Source of the DNA: Liolophura sinensis
Lineage: Eukaryota > Mollusca > Polyplacophora > Chitonida > Chitonidae
Assembly: GCF_032854445.1 (NCBI RefSeq)
Contig: NC_088302.1
Location: forward strand, 44,922,521-44,986,520
Reading direction: 5' to 3'
Length of the DNA stretch: 64,000 nucleotides
Shown here: positions 14,371-25,200 of the stretch, piece after piece
How positions within the stretch are numbered: position 1 is the stretch's first letter
How the letters are laid out: each line of letters starts with the position of its first letter
Translations under genes and position numbers: made by a program
The notes under the pieces: model-generated
What the model was told of the DNA's origin: nothing
Seen by the model: the letters and a program-made list of their open reading frames with translations, nothing else
The model's database searches: none

Positions 14371-14632
14371 AGGGGTCTCGGTGGCTCAGTTGATTAGCGC
14401 GCTAGTGCAGTGTAATGACCCAGGAGTCTGTCACCAATGTGGTCGCTGTGAGTTCAGCTCATGCTGGCTCCCTCTCAGGCTGTAAGTGGGAAGGCCTTGC
14501 AGCAACCTGCGGATGGTCGTGGGTTTCCCCTGGGCTCTGCGGTTTCCACCCATCATAATGCTGGCCGCCGTCGTGTAAGTGAAATATTCTTGAGTACGAC
14601 GTAAAACACCAATCAAATAAATAAAAATGAAA
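14371..14632 (+). mobile_element. Full-length tRNA-headed SINE (family A) with 12-bp TSD
   Basis: The 5' head reads gtggctcagttgattagcgcg (A box-like), followed by a gtgagttca B box-like segment. The 3' end is the family signature ttcttgagtacgacgtaaaacaccaatcaaataaata. It interrupts a 29-bp array unit and is flanked by a perfect direct repeat, tatacgtcacct, at 14359-14370 and 14633-14644. That is direct evidence of an independent target-primed insertion into the array. Confidence 0.92.
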
Positions 14633-16865
14633 TATACGTCACCTGTAGTGTGAGTGATACTTAAACAGCCCCTGTAGCTAGGTGAATGCTTATACAGTCA
14701 GTCGTAATGATAACCCTGTATCACCTAGATTGTCGGATAGTTATACATCCCCTATGCTCAGAGTGATACTACATCACCTATATACTCGGAGTGATACTTA
14801 TACGCCCCTATAGTCGGAATGATACTTATAAAGCCCCTTTAGTCAGAGTGATACTTGTACAGCTCTTATAGTCGAAGTGAAACATGTACTTCACCTATCT
14901 TCACCTGTTGGATTGATACTTATACATCACCTATAGTCGGAATGATACTTATACATCACCTATAGTCGAACTGATACTTATAAAGTCCCTGTAGTCGGAG
15001 AGATACTTGTACAGCTCTTATAGTCGAAGTGAAACATGTACTTCACCTATCTTCACCTGTCGGATTGATACTTATACATCACCTATAGCCGGAGTGATAC
15101 TTATAAAGCCCCTATAGCCGGAGTGATACTTATAAAGTCCCTATAGTCGGAGTGATACTTATAAAGCCCCTATAGCCGGAGTGATACTTATAAAGTCCCT
15201 ATAGCCGGAGTGATACTTATAAAGCCCCTATAGTCGGAGTGATACTTATAAAGTCCCTGTAGTCGGAGAGATACTTGTACACCTCTTATAGTCGAAGTGA
15301 AACATGTACTTCACCTATCTTCACCTGTCGGATTGATACTTATACATCACCTATAGCCGGAGTGATACTTATAAAGCCCCTATAGTCGGAGTGATACTTA
15401 TAAAGTCCATATAGTCGGAGTGATACTTATAAAGTCCCTATAGTCGGAGTGATACTTATAAAGTCCCTATAGGCGGAGTGATACTTATAAAGCCCCTATA
15501 GTCGGAGTGATACTCATACAGCCCCTATAGCCGGAGTGATACTTATAAAGCCCCTATAGCCGGAGTGATACTTATAAAGTCCCTATAGCCGGAGTGATAC
15601 TTATAAAGCCCCTATAGTCGGAGTGATACTTATAAAGTCCCTATAGCCGGAGTGATACTTATAAAGCCCCTATAGTCGGAGTGATACTTATAAAGTCCCT
15701 ATAGCCGGAGTGATACTTATAAAGCCCCTATAGTCGGAGTGAAACATGTACTTCACCTATCTTCACCTGTCGGATTGATACTTATACATCACCTATAGCC
15801 GGAGTGATACTTATAAAGCCCCTATACTCGGAGTGATACTTATAAAGTCCCTATAGTCGGAGTGATACTTATAAAGTCCCTATAGTCGGAGTGATACTTA
15901 TAAAGTCCCTATAGCCGGAGTGATACTTATAAAGCCCCTATAGTCGGAGTGATACTTATAAAGTCCCTATAGTCGGAGTGATACTTATAAAGTCCCTATA
16001 GCCGGAGTGATACTTATAAAGCCCCTATAGCCGGAGTGATACTTATAAAGCCCCTATAGCCGGAGTGATACTTATAAAGCCCCTATAGCCGGAGTGATAC
16101 TTATAAAGCCCCTATAGTCGGAGTGATACTTATAAAGCCCCTATAGTCGGAGTGATACTTATAAAGTCCCTATAGCCGGAGTGATACTTATAAAGCCCCT
16201 ATAGTCGGAGTGATACTTATAAAGTCCCTATAGCCGGAGTGATACTTATAAAGTCCCTATAGTCGGAGTGATACTTATAAAGTCCCTATAGTCGGAGTGA
16301 TACTTATAAAGCCCCTATAGCCGGAGTGATACTTATAAAGCCCCTATAGTCGGAGTGAAACATGTACTTCACCTATCTTCACCTGTCGGATTGATACTTA
16401 TACATCACCTATAGTCGGAATGATACTTATACATCACCTATAGTCGAACTGATACTTATAAAGTCCCTGTAGTCGGAGAGATACTTGTACAGCTCTTATA
16501 GTCGAAGTGAAACATGTACTTCACCTATCTTCACCTGTCGGATTGATACTTATACAGACCCTGTAGTCGAACTGATACTTATAAAGTCCCTATAGTCGGA
16601 GTGATACTTATAAAGCCCCTATAGTCGGAGTGAAACTTGTACTTCACCTATCTTCACCTGTCGGATTGATACTTATACAGACCCTGTAGTCGGAGTGATA
16701 CTCTTACAGCCCTATAGTCGAAGTGATACTTATACAGCTCCTATATTCGGAGTTATACAACACCGATAGTCGGAGTGATCTACGGTCGGAGTGATACTTC
16801 TATATTACCTAGATAGTCGGATAGTTACAAATTCCCTGTGTTCGGAATGATACGTATACATCACC
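14633..16865. repeat. 29-bp satellite array (main block)
   Basis: The monomer gccggagtgatacttataaa + gcccctata repeats every 29 bp (for example 15181 to 15210), with gtc/gcc and gtccc/gcccc variants. A longer variant module containing aaacatgtacttcacctatc followed by ttcacctgtcggattg recurs near 14881, 15298, 15742, 16358, 16508 and elsewhere, giving a higher-order pattern. The identical repeats show it is not a CRISPR: there are no unique spacers. Confidence 0.95.
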
Positions 16866-16876
16866 TATATACTCGG

Positions 16877-17120
16877 GGGGTTTCCGTGGCTCAGTTGGTT
16901 AGCGCGCTAGCGCAGCGTAATGACCAAGGAGTCTCTCACCAATGCGGTCGCTGTGAGTTCAAGGTCCAGCTCGTGCTGGCTTCCTCTCCGGCCGTACGTG
17001 GGAAGGCCTGATGGTCATGGGTTTCCCGCGGGCTTTTCACCCACCATAATGATGGCCGCCGTCGTATAAGTGAAATATTCTTGAGTACGGCGTAAAACAC
17101 CAATCAAATAAATAAATAAA
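16877..17120 (+). mobile_element. tRNA-headed SINE (family A) with 11-bp TSD
   Basis: Second family A insertion into the same array, in the same orientation as the SINE at 14371. It is flanked by perfect direct repeats tatatactcgg at 16866-16876 and 17121-17131. A small internal deletion removes the cagcaacctgcg segment present in other copies. The 3' end is caccaatcaaataaataaataaa. Confidence 0.92.
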
Positions 17121-17515
17121 TATATACTCGGAGTGATACTTATGTAGCCCTTGTAGTCGGAGTGATACTTATAAAACCCTATAGTCAAAGTGATGCTTAT
17201 ACAGCCCCTATGGAGTGATACTCATACAGCCCATATAGTCGGTGTGATACTTATACAGCCCCTATAGTCGGAGTGATACTCATACAGCCCCTATAGTCGG
17301 AGTGATACTCATACAGCCCCTATAGTCGGAGTGATACTCATACAGCCCATATAGTCGGTGTGATACTTATAAAACCCTATACTCGGAGTAATACTTCACC
17401 TATAGTGGGAGTGATACTTATACAGGCCTTACAGACGGAGTGATACTAATACCTCCCTTATGCTCGGAGTGATACTTATACAGCCCGTATAGTCGGAGTG
17501 ATAGTTGGACAGTCT
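17121..17515. repeat. 29-bp satellite array (right part)
   Basis: The array continues after the SINE with variants gtgatactcatacagcccctatagtcg and ends near 17515, shortly before the 109-bp satellite. Confidence 0.85.
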
Positions 17516-17540
17516 ATAGACACATTAATAAAAAGTAAAG

Positions 17541-18630
17541 ACGTTCAGTCTAGGGAGTAAAACCAGAGCAGCGACGACAGTGGGACAGCTGGCAAATGGT
17601 CACACGATATCTGAGAAATACGGCGTCTTCTCATTCTGCTTCAGTCAATACGTTCAGCATAGGGAGTAAAACCAGAGCAGCGACGACAGTGTGACAGCTG
17701 GCAAATGGTCACACGATATCTGTGAAATACGGCGTCTTCTCATTCTGCTTCAGTCAAGACGTTCAGCATAGGGAGTAAAACCAGAGCAGCGACGACAGTG
17801 TGACAGCTGGCAAATGGTCACACGATATCTGTGAAATACGGCGTCTTCTCATTCTGCTTCAGTCAAGACGTTCAGCATAGGGAGTAAAACCAGAGCAGCG
17901 ACGACAGTGTGACAGCTGGCAAATGGTCACACGATATCTGTGAAATACGGCGTCTTCTCATTCTGCTTCAGTCAAGACGTTCAGCATAGGGAGTAAAACC
18001 AGAGCAGCGACGACAGTGTGACAGCTGGCAAATGGTCACACGATATCCGTGAAATACGGCGTCTTCTCATTCTGCTTCAGTCAAGACGTTCAGCATAGGG
18101 AGTAAAACCAGAGCAGCGACGACAGTGTGACAGCTGGCAAATGGTCACACGATATCTGTGAAATACGGCGTCTTCTCATTCTGCTTCAGTCAGGACGTTC
18201 AGCATAGGGAGTAAAACCAGAGCAGCGACGACAGTGTGACAGCTGGCAAATGGTCACACGATATCTGTGAAATACGGCGTCTTCTCATTCTGCTTCAGTC
18301 AAGACGTTCAGCATAGGGAGTAAAACCAGAGCAGCGACGACAGTGTGACAGCTGGCAAATGGTCACACGATATCTGTGAAATACGGCGTCTTCTCATTCT
18401 GCTTCAGTCAAGACGTTCAGCATAGGGAGTAAAACCAGAGCAGCGACGACAGTGTGACAGCTGGCAAATGGTCACACGATATCCGTGAAATACGGCGTCT
18501 TCTCATTCTGCTTCAGTCAAGACGTTCAGCATAGGGAGTAAAACCAGAGCAGCGACGACAGTGTGACAGCTGGCAAATGGTCACACGATATCTGTGAAAT
18601 ACGGCGTCTTCTCATTCTGCTTCAGTCAGG
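17541..18630. repeat. 109-bp satellite, 10 near-identical units
   Basis: acgttcag recurs at 17541, 17650, 17759, 17868 and onward at exact 109-bp steps to about 18630, with only single-base differences between units (tctgtg/tccgtg). About 65 bp of each monomer (gcatagggagtaaaaccaga, gcagcgacgacagtgtgaca, gctggcaaatggtcacacg) matches the terminal region of a MITE family scattered in this window. Confidence 0.95.
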
Positions 18631-18789
18631 GCTCCTCTCTAACTTTTTATGCAGTTAACACGCATGCAACCCTTAGTAACGTGTGTAAAATTCATTTATG
18701 ATCTTTTCGAGAGATTGATAGAGATTTTTGTAGTTATATTGGTCTTTGTGGAAGGCAGAGTTCAGTGTTACTCTTGAGAACATAACAGA

Positions 18790-18852
18790 CTACAACTTAG
18801 AAAATAAAAGCAGAGCAGCAACGACAATGTAATGGCTGGCAAATGGTTTGTA
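18790..18852. mobile_element. MITE-end fragment
   Basis: gaaaataaaagcagagcagcaacgacaatgt...ggctggcaaatgg is a diverged copy of the MITE terminus also found in the 109-bp monomer. Confidence 0.5.
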
Positions 18853-19077
18853 GTCTTATGTGTACGTGTACTGACCAAGTCAAAACGATTTCGGAGGGGG
18901 TAAATATTGTATTTACTAAACCCGGAAAAGGCTGCCTAATAACAAGTATATGACCGAAGAGAACCAGTTGTGAGGCACAATGTATAGAGATATACCATGC
19001 CGTCATATAACAAATTATGTAATCATCATATTTATGTTTAATTATTTGAATATAACTTTCCAGTCGATTGTTTTCAG

Positions 19078-19245
19078 ATCGCCCTTCCGTTGACGTCAGC
19101 CTCTGATTGGTCACACTGGAGCGAATGGAGCCCGTGCTCACGCAGCTGCGGGGGTGGCGCCGCCTACCGGATCCGAAAATGTCTGGGAAAGACGGAGAGC
19201 AGCTGCAACGGGGACAGTATGGTGTACAAAACATGTGAACACAAG
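19078..19245 (+). CDS. ADAMTSL1/3: ADAMTSL exon: TSR1
   Basis: Phase 0-0. Acceptor ttgttttcag, donor AAG|gtaagg. Encodes SDWSHWSEWSPCSRSCGGG, then a short C-rich tail ending TCEHK, a typical first thrombospondin type-1 repeat of the family with WxxW and CSxxCGGG. An alternative acceptor (gacgtcag, exon from 19099) is possible. Confidence 0.9.
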
Positions 19246-22200
19246 GTAAGGTGTACAAAACATGTGAACCTAAGGCTAGGTGTGACAAAACATTTTAACA
19301 CAAAGTAAGGTGTGCAAAATATGTGAAAACAAGGCTGTGTGTAACAACACATTTTAACTCAAAGTAGAATGTGCAAAAATGTTAACACATAGTAGAGTGT
19401 ACAAAACAACACAAAATAGAGTATACAAAACATACTCACACAAAGTAGATGTGACCAAATATGTCAGCACTAAGTAGAGTGTACAAAATGTGTAAACATA
19501 ACCCAAGGCATGCAAAACAAGTGAACACCAGATTGGGTGTTACAAAACATATCAACACATTATGTCGTGTACGAAATATGTGAAATATATGGGTGAGGCA
19601 AACCATGCTTACATAAGATAGAGTGTACAAAGCACGTGGACGCAAAAAGTGAACACAAGATTCGGTGTGATAAACATGCTACCAAAAAGTACAGTGTACA
19701 AAACATGTGAAAAAAAGCTGAGTGTGCAAAACATGTGAATATAAGCTGGGGTGTGGAAAACATGTTAACTAAGGAATGTACAGAGCATTTGACACGAGGT
19801 ATACACCTGTAGAGTGTACAATGTAATTAAAGACGTACAGTATAGACAGTACCAGAGCACAGTGTGATAGCTGTCAAATGGAAACTAGTTAAACGTGAAA
19901 TACAAACCAAGCGAACACAAGGTAGGGTGTACAAATCACTTTGTTCACAAAACGTGTGAACAAAGTTAAGGGTACATAACATGTAAACACAATTAAGGTA
20001 GGGTGTTCAGGGGTGTGAACATAAAATAGAGTGTGCAGAATTTGTGAATACAAGGCAGGATATACAAAACATGTGAACATGAAAGCTCCGTACACTCGAG
20101 AGACTGTGCAGAGAAAACACAGGTTACCTGTGTCACTGAGTTTATCCCGTGTACTGATATTTTCTGGCCTGGAATAGACTGCAGCAGGAAATTTGTGTCA
20201 TTTCTTGCTCTGAGCGTTCATACCGTTTGTTTTAGTCTCCAGTGTACCTGTCGTTTTAGTCCCAAATGTAAATGTGTGTGTTGACTTGTGTTTTGTCATT
20301 GTTATAAAAAAAAAATTTTTAAGCCAATGTGTCAGACAGAGAATTACGGCCAACATTACACAGTAGGTCCCATTTCCGGTGGATTACGTGTAGATTGATG
20401 AAGATTGGCGACATTGGAGGAATTTGAATTACTTGAGAGTAATAACAGTGGGGGAATTTACTTCATCCGAGGACACCTTTAGCGAAGTTAAAGCGCCTCT
20501 ATGACAACTCAGCATAGTGAGTAATTCTAGACCAGTGACGTCTAATAAATTGTCTAATTAACATCGTTGCATAATTTACCTATTATTGTGTAGGCCCTAG
20601 TGCTAGGCGGCTTGTAAGTTGTTACTTTTTTAAGCATTTACATAAATAAATAAAACCTTGAGGTAAACTGACAAGAAGCCAGATTTCCCTGTAAAATGTG
20701 TGACCATTTTTCAACTATCACACTGTCTTCGCTACTCTGGTTTCGCTCTATACGTTGTTATATTTTAACATGCACATATGCATGCCAAAGATTGTATCAC
20801 TGATAATTAAAGACATGAAGACGGCACCGCCTTGTCCAGTAGCAGCCTGGGGGAGGTCCCAAAGTGGCTGAAGCGATTAGTCCGTGGTTTGACCGCTGGC
20901 AGATTGTTATTTGATGGTCACTACAGATGACGGATCACGGCCGGACAATACCGTGCCCCTCTGTATACTTAATGTAACAAAAAGTAGTTCCCGGTGTCCA
21001 TTTGGGTCTTGTGTGTCATTGATGGATGGGGTGATTTCCTGTGGACAGGGTTTTTATCGGCCGGTCCAGTTAAAACGAGAATGTTAACATGACTGTCAAC
21101 AATTGTAAAGATGACATCTTGACATTTCACACTATCGTTGATTGATTAAGACAACATAAAAGACGGCTTTATCTTATCTATCCGAGCTCGCAGCTACACT
21201 AAGAGACGTATCGCTGTAGAGTAGCAAAAACAATTATATGTTTAACAATATAATCATAATGAAATAAGGTTTATAAATAAAGCTTGTTTGAGCATTGTTG
21301 CTTTTTGTAGGAGGTATAAAAAAGCAATTCTCATTAGTTCCTATGAACACACCCTATGGCAATAATTTCTTCATGTTTGTAGATAAATATTACCACAAAA
21401 TGTCAACCAAGCTAAAAGTATGACTTTATCATGCTTTGCTCCAGGTACTTTCACGAGGTCATTTACTTCTGTGCATTTAAACTGTTTTAAGATGATTAAC
21501 ATTTCATCAGATTGTTGAATTTGTTCTTCTTCACTTCGGCATATGATTTTTAGTAATGTATATGTTTGCGTGTATGTAACATGTAAACATTGAGGAAACA
21601 ACTTTGTCGTGTTAATAGTCCAGGCATCAAAATTGCTCGTGATTTCTCATTTACCGGTGACGACGTTTTCGGTGTGAATTTCAACACCGTGTTAAAGTTA
21701 AATGATATCAGTACGATGTTATTGTTTTTGCATTTGGCTACCAACCTCTAAATGTCACTCGAAAGGCGCCACTCTGTATACAAGGTGACTGATGGAGCAT
21801 CTAAATGTTTATTGCCTTTCAAAGATCAACTTGAGAAAACAAATTACATCGCAATGTTTCCCAGGGCCACTTTGCTACTCTTCGGTATTTCTGCCATCCT
21901 TTTTGGGAATAAAACAAAAGTTAGTTTAACTATACACCGTCTAGACATTGATGCTCTACCTAAAGTTAAACAGGTTCTGAAGGATCCCACTGTGCAAGAA
22001 ACACTCGCTCACCTTCATTGTAAATTTGTCATCACTGTAGCAGACAAGGCTCCTAATAATGTCATCTTTGTTTGCAAGAATTATTATTATCAAATTCTTG
22101 TTCAAGAGCTATGTGCATCTACAACGACATCCACGTATTCTGCTACTACATGTACTCTGGAGGAACTATTTAACAAACACAAAACCTTTCTTAAAGAAAG

Positions 22201-25200
22201 GCGCATAAATATACCTACCCGTCACACAGAAATACCACAACTTTACTGGATTCCTAAAATGCATAAATCCCCATACAAGGCTCGATTTATTGCAGGTTCA
22301 AGAAGCTGTACCACCAAACTCTTGTCAGCCCTACTTATGAGAGCGTTACAAGAAGTAAAGTCATTTTGGAATAAGTATTGTTGTGCCACAACAAAAGTTC
22401 AGGTGTCAACTGCATGTGGATTCTTAACAACTTCAAACGTCTTACAGAAGAACTGGATGCTCATATGCATATACCGTACAAAGACGTATCCACATGGGAT
22501 TTCTCTACTCTCTATACTACGATTCCTCACAAAGATCTTATTGAAAGAATATCGTCGTTAATTGTCTCGGTATTTACTAAAACAAGTCACCGTTACATTA
22601 ACGTCAGAAGCAATAAGGCTTTCTTTAGTTCTACTCTTTAGTTCTACTCTTTATAAAGGTTACCACTCATGGGATGTTACATTATTTATTGAATTACTTG
22701 AATTTCTCATTAATAACATCTATGTTACAGTGCATAGGTATTCCAATGGGTACCAATTGTGCGCCTCTTTTGGCAGACCTATACCTGTTTTCATTTGAAT
22801 ACGACTATCTGCAAAAATTACTTAAAAGTAATATCTTTAAAGCTCGATCCTTTTCATTTACCAAGCGGTATATTGATGATCTACTGGCGTTAAATAATCC
22901 CCATATTGCTGAAGCGGTGAAGGAAATCTATCCGCCTTCATTGGATTTAAAGGAGACAACAGATAGTCCTGATGGTACATCTTATTTGGAGCTATATCTG
23001 TACAAAGACGAACAAGGTCTCCTTTCACGCCGCCTTTACGACAAACGGGATAATTTCAATTTTGATATTGTAAATTATCCTTATTTAGATAGCAATATAC
23101 CAACGGGTCCTGCATATGGCGTATACATATCTCGCCTTGTAACATTTGTCAGATCTTGCGTTAATTGTGATGACTTTAATCTGCGTCACAAGTTGATAGT
23201 TAGTTTGTCAAGGATACTCCATCAAACGCCGTCATTCTACGTTTCTCAAATTTTACAACGAGTATAACACTCTCGTTGGCAGGTATGGACAGAGCGTTCA
23301 GAATCTCTGGCGATCTGCATTGTGATCAACCACATAGACGACGCTGTTATCCCTATGTACATATCTATCACGTACATGGTATTTAACAACATAGATGGCG
23401 CTGGTTGCCCAGTGTAACCGTCTATCTTGTATGTCATGTGTAACATCATAGATGGCGCCTCTTGTAGCATGAGATCTTTACATATTAACGGACTACGAAT
23501 GGTATATGAATGTCGGACTTGACGCTTATATTTGGCCTGATTCCTTTTTTATCTTTTTCCCAGCCTTGCCCCCCAGGGTCTGTAGACTTCAGAGCTGAGC
23601 AGTGTACTGCTTATGACGAAGTACCATTCAGGAATAAGGACTTTATCTGGTTACCGTACTACGACAACAACAACAGGTGCGCTCTGAGGTGTAAGGCTAA
23701 AGGATATAACTTCGTTGTGACCCTGTCCCCGAAAGTCCTAGACGGGACCAAGTGTGAAGAGACGGGCAGGGATATATGTATCAACGGCAAGTGTGAGGTA
23801 AGTGAGCAACCGAAGGGGGCAGAAGGCGCCAGAGATTATTAGGCTCTGGCAACCTATCGGTGGACGTTCACAAGAACTGTTAACACTTCCTGCTGAAGAC
23901 GGGGGAGGGCTTTCTAACAGGAATATTGTTGGGCCATTATTGGCTGAGTGGTCTTAACAGCCCGGTTTAAAAAGAAGTATTCGTGTTGTGTTTATGAGAA
24001 ATATCCTTCTTATAGCTTTAAACACAAATCAGATGTATTGTTTGAAACATAATGGGGTATAACTTGGATTATACGGGAATCAGAAATCGCTTTAATCATT
24101 TAACAGCTTTGTGCCTTAATTCTAGACAAGTGATGTCTAATAGATTGCAAGTGGTATCACTGCATTCCTGTTTTTACCTAATTCTGCTTAAGCCATGGTG
24201 CTAGGGTCGTGTCATTTGTTATTATTTAAGTACATACATAAAACCCTAACTGTCAACTGACATGAAGCAAGGGCTACGTGTGACGATTTCCCAAGAATCA
24301 CACTATCATCGCTGCTCTGGTTTTACTCTCTATGCTCTGCAAGTCTTTTATACTGGCTCCTGTTGCATTCAGTATGGTTGAATTGTAGCTGTAAAAATGA
24401 CCCCAAGTATTTTTAAGGCCATATCCTAATTCCGTTGATGACAACTTTACTGGATAAACTATCTGGGCAATTGTAAAAAAAAAATGCCCATGATAAGTTC
24501 GTCGGTATTGACGGCTGTTACTACATTCAACGTAGCATGTGGTGGAACATAGTCAGGCTAAGTTTGATAACACACAGTTAGAAAGCTCCATGTTTACAGA
24601 GACGTTCACTTAGCCAACTAAATATTGAGGAAGATAAGACCCACTTCGGTATCGTTGGGAAACTGTATATATACAGACGTTAAGATTTGCAAGTAGGTTG
24701 TATTGTAGAATATCTGGTATCTTCCAGTACATTGTGTAAATTGTCAATTTAATCACCAATTATTGTCTTTTTCAATATAATGTTATTTTCTTGATATACA
24801 AGTATGTAGAGTTTCTTGAAACACTGCCCTGGCTATAAAAATACCGTTAAGTTGTATAATCGTGTATAACCAACAACATTTTCCTCTTGCTGCCTTCTGT
24901 CAGTAGCTGATACCGGTTATTTCGGACTGTATGAGCGAAAGAACTATATTTTGTACACTGTAACTGATTATTTCCGAAATAATTAGGATCCCTAAACTTC
25001 ACATTTTAAACTGAATTCCCTGCAACCAAAATCAAAGAAATGCTTTATCAAAAGCGTTAATGCTATACTTCGCTGAAGCCAGACATTGAGGTGCTTCATT
25101 TAATTTCGCTTTTTTCATATTAGATATAGAAGACTATACATGCAGTATGGAGAGTAAAACCAGAGGAGCGATCAAAGTGATGTTAACTGCAATTTATTAG

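Noticed and set aside
14633-17515. Regular short repeats resembling a CRISPR array
   Set aside because: Units are tandem with no unique spacers and the host is a eukaryote with introns and SINEs.
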